NCBI GenBank assembly: GCA_019973155.2 | Contig: BPQB01000006.1 | Location: 1 to 64,000 of the forward strand | Length of the DNA: 64,000 bases | Reading direction: 5' to 3' | Origin: Phanerochaete sordida | Lineage: Eukaryota; Basidiomycota; Agaricomycetes; Polyporales; Phanerochaetaceae | Shown here: positions 32,117 through 43,898 of the stretch, in pieces | Layout of the letters: the number at the start of each line of letters is the position of its first letter | How positions within the stretch are numbered: the stretch's first letter is position 1 | The notes under the pieces: model-generated | Databases searched by the model: none | Told to the model about the DNA's origin: nothing | What the model saw: the letters and a program-made list of their open reading frames with translations, nothing else | Position numbers and translations under genes: made by a program

Positions 32117-33670
32117 ATGAGACACGTGAGCTTACCCTACGCTGTCCGGCTGATTGGACTATGGGTCTCTGGAGAGCTGAGACCAATAGCCCTAGAATGC
32201 TTCATATTCGGTGCGCCGCATTGCTTCTACTCACCCTGCATTGACTCATTCAACCAGGCATCTACACGGTCCTTGTCATTTCCGCCATGATCGTCATCAT
32301 GTGCGTGCAGGCAGGGTATCTTGTGCACACGACTGACGCGCGCATCCAGGCGTTCCCGCATCGCGCTGGCGTCGAAGAAGGCTGCGCTGCTGGTAATCTG
32401 CGTGATTATGTATGCAGCGGCAGCGTCCCACATTGGCATGGCCTTGTCGTGCGTCTTCGAGGACGACAAGCGGTCTGTTGTCCTCAAGCGCATACTTTGG
32501 GACTGTATCGACGTCTCCGGCGATATCGACGTATGCGTATCCACAGGGACACAGGATAGCTATATGAACACCGCCGGGGACACGCCCCAGATGTTAATCC
32601 CGGCGAATGCGCTCCTCTCGCTCAACGTAGGTTGCTTGGCGTTGGTATCGTGTGCAAATAATACTGACGGCGCTGCTGGCGGTTTTAGATGTCTCTCGGA
32701 GACGGTGTGATATTGTGGAGGGTTTGGGTACTGTGGCGAGGTGACAGGGGTGTCCAAATAACATCGTTCGCCCTTCTTTTGTCCGCACTCGGTACGCCCT
32801 GTATAATTTTGTCCCACCGAGATGGGGTCAGACATTCTCAGCTAATGTTACGCCATAGCTATGCTGCTATGGTCCACCGTCAGCAACAATCTCACCGACT
32901 ACCAGAGCTACATGTTTTCGATTGCCATCTGTATATCATGGGTCACCAATATCTGGAGCACCGCTATGATATTCTGGCGCGCCTGGTGAGTAGAACCCAT
33001 ATTATCATAGTGGGAGATATGCCTCATGTGGCTTGACTGATAGGATCCATCGACGACAAGTGGGCACGCATATGCGAGCTGGATCGAGGACCAGAGCCGA
33101 AGCTGCCCTTCTACTCTTCGTCGAGTCAGGACTACTCTACTGCTTGATCTGGGTGAGATTCCTATTTGATGATTTCGCTGACGCCATCAGGTACTGAGTC
33201 TGGCGTTGAAATAGGTACCCTTTGTCGCACAAGCAGTCGGCAACATCCTGTCGTCTTTCATCGCGAATTATCCCGCGTTCGAGTCTTATGCGGGCATAAG
33301 CTTTACATCTGCCATGCGGATCTGGCAATCGGCCGCCATGATAGACATCGTAGTGCGTGCCACACCAGACGGATGTCTCGTATATCTCACACTGTCGCAG
33401 GGCATGTACCCCACCGCGGTCATCCTGCTGGTGGAAGTGTCCAGCTACTACGCGCAGCGCGCACTGTCCCTCAAGGACATGCCCACGCTGCTTCCGGGAC
33501 CGGGTTTGGCAACACAGCAGCAGAGAGGCCGCGGCGGCGCTCGTGCCATCTCCTTTGGCGAGCAACCCGCCGTGGACGCTCTGTGCGGAAGTATGCGGAG
33601 TTCTGAGCTGGGTCACTTACCGGACGCGCTCCTCAGCGACGTGGAAATGGGCGCAAAGATGCAGGTGTAG
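32117..33670 (+). CDS. Seven-TM receptor-like protein, array copy 11 (subfamily A')
   Basis: Predicted 386 residues. Exons are 32117-32210, 32258-32300, 32350-32626, 32689-32791, 32859-32985, 33044-33152, 33215-33352 and 33401-33670. The N-terminus before splice 1 is the shortest in the array (31 residues). Helix 2 ALLVICVIMYAAAASHIG; FEDDKRS; Cys pair 9 apart. The block after helix 3 is LGDGVILWRVWVLWRGDR, which loses the usual WPR. Exon 6 RAEAALLLFVESGLLYCLIW; helix 7 GMYPTAVILLVEVSSYYAQ. No stop or frameshift. It converges with copy 12, about 300 bases apart. Confidence 0.79.
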
Positions 33671-33973
33671 TGCGGCCGCGCAAATGAGTACAGTACACAA
33701 TTGCGATTGTTGCTATGTGGCCTTTCCCATCGCAGAGACACAGGTGGAGGCAGTCTGAGGACACGCACCCCTCGGCAGGGCGCGCGACAGATACGGGACG
33801 TATCCGATCGAAATCCGTCGATGCAAGTGCTTTTTAGCGATGCATCTGCCTGAATCACGCCTTCCTGCGCGTTGTACGCGGAGGCGTCGGTGCACTAGAT
33901 GGTAGAAAAGATACCGACGGCGCCAACGCGTACGAGACGAAGATGTACCTTCTAATTAGCGTCGAGAGCTCCC

Positions 33974-35483
33974 CTACAGCCAGCGCGGCCGCTTTTTCAC
34001 CCCAACCTCCTCTGTTCTCTGCGAGACGCTCCCCATCGCCGCCGCACTCACCGTCCGTGCGCCGACGCGCAGCGCAGGCTGGGCGGGCGCACCACCAGAA
34101 TGCGCCGCGCGCAGATCCCCGCTGCCCCGCTGCCCCGTCCGCGCTGGCAGCAGCGACGGCACGTCGTCGACACAGAACGTCTCGCGCACGAAGCGCCCAG
34201 AGAGGTCGACCGCGACCGCGATCGTCGCGGGGTACATGCCCTGCGCGCGTCAGCTCAGCATGCGCACGGGGGCGGCGCGGCGCGCACCACGACGTCGACG
34301 AGCACGCTCGCCTTCGCGGCGCGCACGGCCGTGCGCAAGCGCGCGGCGGGCGCGGGGAGGCCGAGCACGCCGAGCGCGTCGTCGAGGAGCAGCGTCTGTG
34401 CGGCGTGAGCGGCGCGCGGCGCGAGGCGGGGGAGCGTACCCAGAGGAGCGTGTAGAACATGCCGCACCACACGAAGAGCGAGAGCACGGCGCCGACGCGC
34501 GTCGCGGGGTGCCCGGCGTGCAGGTGGCCGCCGATGTCCGCGCGGCGTTTCCTGTGCGGCGGTCAGGGGGTGCTGCGGGGCGCCGTGCGGTGCGCGGCGT
34601 ACCATGCGCGCGCGGCGACGAGCGTCGTCGCCCAGACGTTGATGAGCCAGGAGCAGAGGATGGCGCAGGCGGAGACGGTGTCGTCGAGGCCGGCGTTGCG
34701 GTATGCGCCGTAGCTGAGCGTCGCTTGGGCACGGGTCGGCGGGGCTCGCGGGGCGATTCGAGGGACGGGGCACGTACCTATCGTGGCGGCGAATAGGACC
34801 GCCGACACGCACTTGATCCACCAAATTCTCGGCCACAGGACAAAGACCCGCCAGAGCACCATGGCGTCGCTCAGGATTATCTGCACAAGCACTAATGTAA
34901 GCACTCCCGAAGCACTTGCACGATGGACGCAGCGACACATACGTTCAAAGCGAGGAGCGCAGTCAGCGCTCGGCCTGCATCGTACTGATCAGACTGGCTG
35001 ATGTTTCTCAGGCCTAGGGTATGGCAAGATTCCATCGCAGGGCCAAGGGAAGGTCGGTGGTCCTCGGCTTGGCATCTCCTGGCGTGATCCGGGGGCAGGG
35101 TGAGAGCGATCTCGCTATTTTTGTACCACAGGAACAGCACGACCGCGAGGTGGGCGGCCGCAGGTGCGTACAGCGATAGACCAATGCCGTTGAGGAGGTT
35201 TCGCTTCCATGACAGGCTGGTTCTGGTTCGGCTGTACATGAGCTCGCATTAGCGGATTTTCGGCCTGCGGAGGAGCAACGCACAGGCACGATCCAAGCTG
35301 GAACGCCACGAGAAACGTGTATACGCCTGTTCCTGGTGAGATCAGCTGTCGGTCAGATAGACTGCGGCACGCACCGAAGAATGAAGCCTCGAGGATCACC
35401 AGCCGGAGCTGCTCGTTCAATGCGTACACACTGGCAGGACCCGCTGCGAGTGAGCGAGGGAGGGGTACATCGCCGGTCGTCAT
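33974..35483 (-). CDS. Seven-TM receptor-like protein, array copy 12 (subfamily C)
   Basis: Start at 35483 (MTTGDVPLPRSLAAGPASVY); LRLVILEASFFG at splice 1. Exon 3 has SLSWKRNLLNGIGLSLYAP, 19 of 19 residues shared with copy 5. A Cys pair 15 apart is present, unlike copy 5. LSDAMVLWRVFVLWPRIW follows helix 3. Exon 6 is RVGAVLSLFVWCGMFYTLLW, where VESG is replaced by VWCG. Helix 7 is GMYPATIAVAVDLSGRFVR. The last four exons are extremely GC-rich, and long antisense frames there are shadows. The acceptor of exon 5 (CCCAAG|CG) was chosen by frame. The 5' block at 35528-35585 is shared with copy 5. Confidence 0.76.
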
Positions 35484-35585
35484 GAGCAGGTCGTGGGGTG
35501 GGCGAGAAAGAGGGAAGGGGCGGGTCCATCATGTGTCCGAGAACATATGCCTTTCGCGGCGGCTGGTGCCGAGGGCTTCGAGAAC

Positions 35586-36418
35586 CGCGATGGGATGATA
35601 GGCAAGGATTCGCTTGAGATTTCTATCAGCCGCAACAGTGACTGGCGTGATGATACAAGGTGGGCTGGCCTACACGACTGGCAGACCCAGGTGGCCTCGG
35701 ATCGAGTCGTGTTGGAGTCGTGTAGTATTTCGCGCGTACTTATCACGTAAGTAATACTGTGAAAGACTTGGGAGCAGCATGGTATAGAGTCTTGACTCAT
35801 GTAAACGGTCAATGGAACGTCATGTAGGGCATGCAGACGAGAACATACCAACGCAGCGACCGTGGCATCAACGCGGCTGTCTCGCGGCGGGGAAGATGCG
35901 CCGGCTGAGTCAGCATGGCGGGACATCGTGGCGCTTGATGCGCCTATGCCCATTTACGGCGCGACGCGACATCTTCCATCCCGCGCGCTTCACTTTTCTC
36001 CCTTCCCACGACGTCTCACTGTCTGGCTGTATACTTATCCATCTGTTCATCGGATATAACAATTAATCTGTAGCACAGATCTGGTCCGGCGTGCTCTTGC
36101 TGCACGAAACGACAAGAGCTGCCATGCCGACGTCGAGGTGCGTCTTGCCCCTCCGCTATCATCATCTAAAACGGACCAGTTTGTACGTTCATAGACCTTC
36201 TTCTCTACGTAGCTATCGAACGAGAAATCAATTTTACAGCGGCAGCGTCCGATGTCTCTTCGCGATGTGTCGACCCGAGTCGGACCGCTTCCAGCTGAGG
36301 CCTTCAATCGCGCGACAGTATTGTAAGACGTCTTCGCGGAGCATCTTCACAAGAGTAGTTTTGGAGCGCAGGTAGACTGGTGACGCTCTACAGCAGCGCT
36401 CGGTAAGCGAATTTGGCC
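35586..36418. other. Intergenic upstream of copy 12
   Basis: No intact gene. It contains one member of the 95-base dispersed repeat (35892-35976), listed separately. Confidence 0.4.
35892..35976 (+). repeat. 95-bp dispersed repeat, member 1
   Basis: GGAAGATGCGCCGGCTGA at the start and CGTGGCGCTTGATGCGCC in the middle match members at 41171-41270 and 45925-46023. This is the most diverged member. Confidence 0.55.
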
Positions 36419-36845
36419 ATGACGGCGCTGATGTGTCGGCGGAACACACCCAAAAAACTACCGACGTCCATGGCTGCGCCCGTCGTCAACCGGCCCTTGC
36501 GTTCTCTCGCCTACCTTGTCTCACCTCCGGCACATGCATTGGTCCAACAATCGCAAGCGGCATTTATAGGAGACATGTTGGTCGGCGAATTCGTGTCGCG
36601 CTATTGCGACCGGCGCGGCAGCGGACGATGTCCTTCCCACACCCAGCCACGTTCCGTGACATACGTTTCCGAACTTTTGCTTATGGGCGAGCAGGTGAGT
36701 CATGCCACGCGCTGTGAAGGCGTACGTTTATGACACTTTGTGCCTGCTTTATGTTGGTTCGCTGACAGTGCTTGCGCAGGGCGCGTTGAGGCGCGTCGCC
36801 TCCATGCCGCCATCCAGCGCTGTCGAGGATGACGCGGACGAATGA
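36419..36845 (+). CDS. Possible small two-exon gene, unknown
   Basis: A candidate of 113 residues: exon 36419-36694 joined to 36780-36845 by a GTGAGT...GCGCAG intron with a GCTGAC branch-like site. The joined frame ends GALRRVASMPPSSAVEDDADE, an acidic tail. No domain is recognised and codon use is not decisive. A second plausible splice (GTACGT...CAACAG) near 37075 could belong to the same or another transcript. It could equally be non-coding. Confidence 0.28.
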
Positions 36846-37275
36846 CCCTTCTCAACGAAATACCTCTACCGAAGACCTGACCCCGCTTTCACAGCATAGA
36901 AGGAACCTTGGTTCGGTCGTATTTTATCCTCTCGACGAACCATCGAGCTCGAGACAGCTCCAAAGGACCGGTCGTCGACCTTACTGCACAGGCGCCGAGC
37001 TGCCAAACAGCGTTCTTCAATAGGAACTCACCAAGCCCCGCAAGGATTGTCCCTGATCCAACGTTTCTCGGGGGTACGTTTTCTGTTTGCGAGACTTGAC
37101 GTTTCTCCAACAGATCTCGAAGCCCGCTCTTCCTCGAATTCGCCGGCTCTGCTGCCTCTGCGGGCCAGTTGCATCCATTAATCATGAAATTAATCAACCC
37201 AATGCACTCGCTACATAAACTCCCTTACCACCAGCTCACCTTCTTCTCAACCCTGTAAAGAACCACACCAGCGAC

Positions 37276-38196
37276 ATGCAGCTCTCCACGACCCTCCTCT
37301 CTCTCGCACTCGCGCTCACCGCCGCGCCCACAGGCCTCGCCGTCAAGCGCGGCGTCTCCTACAACGACGCGTCCGTCACGTCGCTCTTCGGCGACAAGTA
37401 CGCCTTTCTCCTTCCCCCTCCCCCGCGCAGCACGCTGACCGCCCGCGCAGGATCTCCTGGCAGTACAACTGGGACAGCGCCCCCGACGGCGGCGTACCGG
37501 CAGGAAAGGAATTCGTGCCGATGCTCTGGAGCGCCGACGCGTGGCACACCGCGAACTGGGTCGCGAACGCGGAGGCCGCGATCGCCGCGGGCGCGACGCA
37601 CCTCCTCGGGTGCGCCCTCCTCCTCCTCCTCGCCGCGCCTGGGGCTCGCGTTGACGCAGAGGCCGCGCGCGCAGGTTCAACGAGCCCGACCTCGCGACGC
37701 AGTCGAACCTGACGCCGCAAGAGGCGGCCGCCGCGTGGCGCACGTGGCTCGAGCCGTTCGCGGGGCGCGCGGCGCTGTGTGCGCCCGCGGTCACGAACGG
37801 CGGGCCGCCGATGGGCACGGCGTGGCTCGACGCGTTCCTCGAGGCGTGCGACGACTGCACGGTCGATTGTGTTGCTATTCATATATATGACAGCGCGACG
37901 AACGAGGCGTACTTCCAGGCGTATATCGGCGGCGTTGCGCAGACGTATGGCAAGCCGGTGTGGGTGACGGAGGTGCGTCTTGGAATACTAGCTCAGAAGT
38001 ACGATGGCTAATGCGGGGGCAGTTCGGCGCGTCGGGCACAGTGGACGAGCAGACGGCGTTCCTCGAGAGCATGCTGCCGTGGCTCGACGGGCTCGCGGGC
38101 GTCGAGCGCTACGCGTACTTCATGGCCGGCGACGACATCCTCGTCGACGACAGCGAGAACCTGACGCCGCTCGGCGAGACGTACAACACCGTCTAG
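37276..38196 (+). CDS. Secreted GH128-type endo-beta-1,3-glucanase
   Basis: Glycoside hydrolase with an Asl1-like catalytic domain, expected to cut beta-1,3-glucan in cell walls. Exons 37276-37397, 37451-37609, 37675-37972 and 38023-38196 give 250 residues. Signal peptide MQLSTTLLSLALALTAAPTG; mature start near KRGVSYND. Then SWQYNWDSAP, the FVPMLWS strand, and FNEPDL with the likely acid/base Glu (split by an intron just before it). The nucleophile Glu is in VWVTEFGASG, also at an intron edge. CDDCTVDC supplies cysteines. The C-terminal block RYAYFMAGD is typical of the family. ACATAAAC near 37211 is a likely TATA box about 65 bases upstream. Role in wall remodelling or mycoparasitic attack is inferred. 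Confidence 0.9.
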
Positions 38197-39064
38197 GGCG
38201 CACAGTGCGCTTCACGTGGTCCACCGTTCCCGTCCCTTCTCTGCCGTCTGCCCTTGGTGGTATCGGTTTTGTATCCAGCCCATGCGCCTGTACGTGTATG
38301 AATGGCGCTCCAGAATTCTTCTGGTGAATTGAATGGCTTGCGCACCCCTGTTGTCAAATATGCCTGTGAGAGCGACACCTGGGGCTCCTTCGCGGATTGC
38401 CGTCCAACACATCGCACCTCACCCTTTTGTTTGCATTCCGTGCTAGCCGCGCGCGCGCGCTGGTATCTGGAGGCTCGGTGCAGCCCATCTGGACGCTGCG
38501 GCCCGGAGCCCACGGATCTCCGCGTTGGAGGCGACGCGCGCACGGCACATACGCCTCGCACAGCATACATGCAAGGCAGCTCGGCGTGGTGGATACGCCG
38601 GTGCACCACGACGGCGGCCAGGACTACGTGCCATCCTCGTGGTACGTTCTACCGCAGATTCTCACTGGCCTAAAGCTCACGATCATTCCCAGCGCATGCA
38701 CCCGGCGACAGCGTTTCTGCTCGCCCAAGCTGTCGAGACACTGCACCCAGCACGCGCTGCACCTCCGGGCGCGATGCGGACGCTGCCGCCGGCGCACAGT
38801 CCGCCGCCGAGACGTTGGATACGCGCAGCTGGAGCGCGTCTATGCATTGGATAGATAGACACCACAGAACAACGGAGACGTACAGAGAGAGCGACGGATG
38901 CGTCACAGAGCCCCATGTCCACGAGTTGCCGCCGGGGTACGAGTATATGCGCCCCATGTCGCCGCGACGCCTGGCATCCGAGGGGCCGCTGCGGCATGGT
39001 GCACGCTCGCAGATGGATGCCGCGGCGGGCCCGCGAGACACCGTTGGACGGCGGCCCGAACCAC
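38197..39064. other. Intergenic, no supported gene
   Basis: 870 bases between the GH128 gene and the 3' end of the GDSG protein gene. Open frames on both strands overlap each other and carry no motif. The sequence is locally GC-rich, which explains the long frames. Confidence 0.4.
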
Positions 39065-40870
39065 CTAGCCGACGTTGATGCTCGCGTTTGGGAACCCACC
39101 CGCCCTTACCCTCTCCAACACCCACCAAAAAGGCGTCGCATACGCCACATCAACCGCCCCGCCCCTCCCCGCACCTCCAACCAGCACACCACCAACCCGT
39201 CCCTGAAGATCGACAACAGCCGCGCCAGAATCACCGGGCCTCGCAAACTCTCCGCCCGCGCTCGCGCCCTCGCCTACGCGAAGACCAAGGCCGGAGCCGG
39301 GACTGAAGGCAGAGTCGGAGCCGGCACCGAGCACCGCCCACGCGAACGCCGTCCGGTGCACGCGCACGTCGCACGCGAAATACTCGCGCACGAGCGAGAA
39401 CGCGCCCGTCGCGGTGCCGAGGGACGCACCGCGCGCGGCGCCGTGCGTCACGACGTGCTGCGGGCGTTGTAGCTCGGCGTCGGTGAGGATGCCGCGGAGG
39501 GGGAGATGGGAGGTCGAGAGGTCGGTGGGGAGGGCGCCGGCGGGGAGGGAGGGCGCGGGGAGGCCGTCTGCGCAGAGGGTGGTTCCTGGACACACGCGCC
39601 GTGAGCAGCTACGCTGAGAGCAGCAGCCAGAGCACGCACCGATGTCGAGCACATTGCCGCGGAAGCCATCGCCGAGCTTCCCGCGCTCGACGCAGAACAC
39701 CGCCCAGTCCTCGACGAAGCGCTCCTCCCCGGCACCAAGCGCGACGCGCGGCGCGCGCAGCACGCGCCCGAGCACGCGCGCGGCGGGGTCCTTCCGGCGC
39801 TGCAGCGCGTGCAGGCGCGCGGCGAGCGCGGCCATCGCGTCCTCTGCGGCGGCGAGCAGCGCCTCGGTCTTGACGCGGTGTCGCGCAGCGCGCGCGTCGC
39901 CGGCGTGCTCTTCCGCGAGCAATTCCGCGATCTGCGCGCGCCGGTGCCGCGCCGCGATCGCGTGCCGCCCTATCTTGACGCGAATCGCGTCGACGAGCTC
40001 GGTGTATGCGCGCGGCCCGAGGAGGACGACGTCGCGCGGGCGCGCGGGCGCGCTGCCAACGTAGTCGAAATTCCCGTCCTTGTCGCTGAACAGCGCGTGG
40101 CGGCTTGTCAGCCCGAGGAGCGTGTGCGCCACGTCGCCCGCGTCCAGGGAGAGCGCGAGCGTGCCGTGCGCGCCGCGCCGCGCGGCGATGCTCGCACCGG
40201 CCGCGGGCGTGAGCGCGCTGGCGGCGAGCGGGTCCGGGGCGCTGGTGGGGCGGCGCGGCGCGCCTGCGAGGCGCGTGTAGAGCGACTCGCGGAAGGCGAC
40301 GTCGACGTCGGCGATGGCGTGGCGCGCGAGGAGGGCGAGGACGGCCTGCGCGGCGGTGTGCGCGGTCGAGGGGCTCGTGGACTCGGGGAGCACGCCGACC
40401 CAGATGGTGACTGGGCCGTCTGCGGGTGCTGGGGGCTCGTCGGCGTCCTCGTCGTCCGAGTCTGCTTGGTCGACGTCGAGCATCCTGAAGCGCACGACGT
40501 CGATGGTCGTGAAGTAAACCTGCGAGCCCCTGTCAGTGGGTGCTACGGGAAGCGTCGACTCACTGACCGTCTGGGCGTCCATAATATCGGCGACCGCCAT
40601 ACCCAGACTGGCGCGCCAGAGGTCGACGATGGGATGCGCGAACACCGGGCGCAGCTCCTTTTTCCGGCGCTGCGCCTCCGGGCCGCGGGGCGGAGACCAG
40701 GGCTCGCCGGTGCGGTAGACGAGGACCGGCTCGGACGGCAGGCCGGCGTAGTACGACAGGGCCTCTGCCTGGGAGACGGCGCGAGGGTCGTCGTGCCAGC
40801 AGCTAGAGCCGGTCAGGGGCGCGGCGAAGTCGTCCTCGAGAGACGCCTGAGTCTCTTCCCAGGCCCGCAT
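39065..40870 (-). CDS. Uncharacterised protein with trypsin-like GDSG domain
   Basis: Large protein of about 570 residues after removal of two probable introns, 40520-40567 (48 bases) and 39586-39639 (54 bases). Both are multiples of three, so the raw frame stays open. A middle segment is helical and charged (RRAQIAELLAEEHAGDAR onwards). HTLLGLTSRHALF resembles the catalytic-His region of trypsin-fold proteins and FARPGDSGAAVVDLQGRVG the Ser region. Similar proteins occur in Agaricomycetes without assigned function, as I recall. The 5' end is uncertain: the frame is open up to 40915, where CTCCAG could be a splice acceptor. An upstream exon may exist, and 40870 is the first ATG. The 414-residue plus-strand frame here is a shadow. 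Confidence 0.62.
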   Translation of the reverse strand: MRAWEETQASLEDDFAAPLTGSSCWHDDPRAVSQAEALSYYAGLPSEPVLVYRTGEPWSPPRGPEAQRRKKELRPVFAHPIVDLWRASLGMAVADIMDAQTVSESTLPVAPTDRGSQVYFTTIDVVRFRMLDVDQADSDDEDADEPPAPADGPVTIWVGVLPESTSPSTAHTAAQAVLALLARHAIADVDVAFRESLYTRLAGAPRRPTSAPDPLAASALTPAAGASIAARRGAHGTLALSLDAGDVAHTLLGLTSRHALFSDKDGNFDYVGSAPARPRDVVLLGPRAYTELVDAIRVKIGRHAIAARHRRAQIAELLAEEHAGDARAARHRVKTEALLAAAEDAMAALAARLHALQRRKDPAARVLGRVLRAPRVALGAGEERFVEDWAVFCVERGKLGDGFRGNVLDIGACSGCCSQRSCSRRVCPGTTLCADGLPAPSLPAGALPTDLSTSHLPLRGILTDAELQRPQHVVTHGAARGASLGTATGAFSLVREYFACDVRVHRTAFAWAVLGAGSDSAFSPGSGLGLRVGEGASAGGEFARPGDSGAAVVDLQGRVGGVLVGGAGRGGAVDVAYATPFWWVLERVRAGGFPNASINVG

Positions 40871-40915
40871 TCGCGCGAAGAGCTCGCATTCTTCGGCGAG
40901 TTCCGGGGATATCAC

Positions 40916-43898
40916 TGGAGAGGGAAGGCGAGAGAGCGTCAGTGGAGAACGACGGTGAGATATGAGCGGACGGACTGGTGTGTGGTACGAACGAACGTCC
41001 CGAGGGCTGCCCGCAAAACGCGTCCGCCGTCCGATCGTTTACGTCAGCATTAGATAATCACGGTGCCCCACAGCCAGGACGTCGGCATATCCTCCAGACG
41101 GCGTGCAAGGAGCGGACGCGTGGAGGGCAGTCCTAGTCTGCTGGAGACCAGCACGCCGAGCCGTGTGTGGAAATGCGTCTGCTGACATCAGCATCAAGGG
41201 GGCCCTTCGTGGCGCTTGATCCGCCTTCGCCCATTTGCGGTACGGCGCAAGATCTTCCGGGCAGCTCTCGCCGCCTTCCTCAGGCTCCGGCTGGGAGCCA
41301 TAGGGCCTCTGTTTGCGCTTTCATTCGCAGGCAGATCCTGCGCAGGCGAATTCAAAGCCGCTGCGTGGCGCACCTGCAGCTCAGAGCCGGACCGGCGACG
41401 CCCTCCACGGTCTTTGTGGGAAGGCCAGTTCCGCCGGTCGCGCATTTTCTCGCTGATTCTGTGACTACCCTCGACGCTTAGCGTGATACACACTACAACG
41501 ACGTCCCTGGGGTGACAAGGCGGCCCTGCTTCGCCGTGAACGATGATCCTCGGAGGAAGGAGTGAATTTCCATCTTCTGGTACGCGCACGAACACAGCAG
41601 CGACCATTGCGCCCCCGCGATGCGCATGAATCGCATCTTATATGGACTGTGCGCGACTCCGCTTGCAAACGGCGGCCGCAGGCGGGAATTCTAGTGCGCT
41701 CTGGGACGGCCTAGTGCTGCCGCGGCTCGGTTTGACTCAGTTCTTTAACCCCCAGGGTGGAAGCCGGACGCGAACCTGAGACAGTGCTCTCGAACGCGAA
41801 CGCGAATGAGAACTAACTGGTGAACGGGTTTCACAGGTTCGGTTTTGCCTCATGGGCCCGTTCGAGCACGAACCGTAGCGCAGATGCGAGTATGATGTCT
41901 CCAACAGTCGTGAGTGGAGGGCTAAGCCTGTGCGCCGAGCGGTAAGGGGTTTTCAGGGTCCTGCGAGAGCAAAGCGAATATAATTGAGGAGGAGAGGACG
42001 AACAAATGTATGTAGGGGCACGAATACATATCCTCGACCCTCGAGAGAGCTGTGGCAGTGTTCAACTAGAACACACCAAGAATGGCGAGCGACTGCTTAG
42101 AGATCTACACATCAATGCACCGGGAAGTGCTAGCTAGGTCAGCTGCACGATGTGCGCACGGCTCTGCAGCGTGTGGGTTGCTAGCACGAACAGGGCGCAG
42201 CCAGCCTGAGTGTTGCGTGCCATTCGACCTGTGCGTGGTCGGTGACTCCCGCCTTCGTCGGAGTTTCTGCATCGATGTCGGCGCCAGCACACGCTACTAT
42301 GCGCAGACGGGGCACGCGAAGGCAGGCCGTCGCGCGAACTGTAGTTCGTAGCTTGAGAGAGGAATAGACCGTCGATCTGTGCCCTCGGTCAGTAATCGTG
42401 CGTCGTACAGCACGGCAAGTAAGCACTGAGCGTGCGGTAGCACTGTGAGCACCGATGAGGAGAGCTCGATGGCAAAGGCTATGTCGTCAGTGCTCCAGGC
42501 TCGCGTGAGCATCTGGGAAGATACTCAAGGTGCAGACATACCCGGGCTGCACATCGCTAAACGTGACATACTCTCCGGGATCGTCGAGCGAGACGGCTCC
42601 GCGCCCAGCAGTAGCATCACTTATCAGCTAGTACTGAAATGCACAGTATACGTTCGAGCCAGCCTTACACTCTCAAATGGAAGCGATCGCGTAGGGGTGC
42701 TCAGTTTGTTCGCGTACCTTGAGTCGCCTCGCGGAGATCGAGAGTAGTCAGCGCGGATGCGAATACCTCGCTCGGGGACCCGTCCCCGATGGGTGCATGC
42801 CTTCGAAGCCCACCATGGGAGCCATGCTAGTGAGAATGTTTAGGATTGCATGTACATGAGGCAGTCGGAGTAACTTTGAGGTCGGGAAGTGCATGGCCGC
42901 TGGAGATGGGGATGGGAGACGCCGCAGAAGTCGACCCACCGCTACTTCTGCTTGATAGCGCGGGCTTAATCAAGCTGTTTCTCTAGCCGACGCGTGAGAT
43001 CAGTATACCCGCGAGGCTCATGCTTGCAGCGAGCTCGTCTAGAAGGCACAGCAAGCTACATTTTTAGAGCACGATGAGCGATAACGTCGGAGAATCAGCG
43101 TAAGCAGAGGGAGGCTGCGAAGTCACCTCGATGTTGATGACTGGAGACACTGCCACGACGATGTACCCGCCTATTGAATAGGTTGCTCTGCCTACCACAG
43201 GTGATGGGGGTTCCATAGAAGGAGCTTCAGTCAAAGTAAGCACATGGCGCATCAAGTAGTCATATTAGTTGAGCACTATCTGAGAATTAGCTCTACCTAG
43301 TATAGGGCCCTAATTAGCTAAGGAGGATTTTTTCGGTGTCGAGGCACCTCAAGCACATGATCCCGTATCCATAACGTACGTGAGGGGATGCAAATACCCG
43401 CAGGCTGTGCACATATTGAATCTCGTCCTGCTCCTTTGGGAGTTACACACACACACATGCAGATGCAGCGGCGTCACGAACCGCTTCAGTGGCCTTACCA
43501 GCGCGCAAGATCAGGTGCTTCGTATGATGGACTCCAGAGCAAGCAATGTGCGGCACATACTTCCTGGAACAGTGCCTTTCATAGCAAGCGTCCACCTACC
43601 TTAATTCCTCAGACCGTGCGTATCTAAATGAAGGGTTGCACCGTTGCCCTTTTGAGCCCGGATGACGCGATGCTGGCCTTGTACGTGCACACCAATCCCC
43701 ATTTTCTGGCACCCCGATCCGCTGGGAATTGCAGTACCCTCTGGAGGACCCTACGGCGGATATCTCGAGGACAAACAGCTCGCAGCAGCTATATAGCACA
43801 GGGCCCAAAGGCCTGGCTTCCCATCTGCCCAGTTGCCTCTCCATTCCCCTTGCATCGACGAAGTGCACAGCGTACGCCGAGCGTCGTATAGTCACCAG
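40916..43898. other. Gene-poor 3 kb stretch
   Basis: No intact gene recognised. It holds a dispersed-repeat member (41171-41270) and, near the end, a CTATATAG stretch at about 43787, 110 bases before copy 13. Several frames of 60-180 codons (for example plus 42445-42747, minus 43596-44138) lack motifs or run antisense to copy 13. This is the largest gap in the array and divides copies 1-12 from 13-15. Confidence 0.4.
41171..41270 (+). repeat. 95-bp dispersed repeat, member 2
   Basis: AAATGCGTCTGCTGACATCA through TTTGCGGTACGGCGCAAGAT to TTCCGGGCAGCTCTC. About 90 percent alike to 45925-46023 by eye. Confidence 0.7.

Noticed and set aside
39809..41053. 414-codon plus-strand open frame
   Set aside because: Antisense to the GDSG-domain gene, Arg/Ala/Gly-rich, no domain; a product of high GC and codon bias of the real gene.
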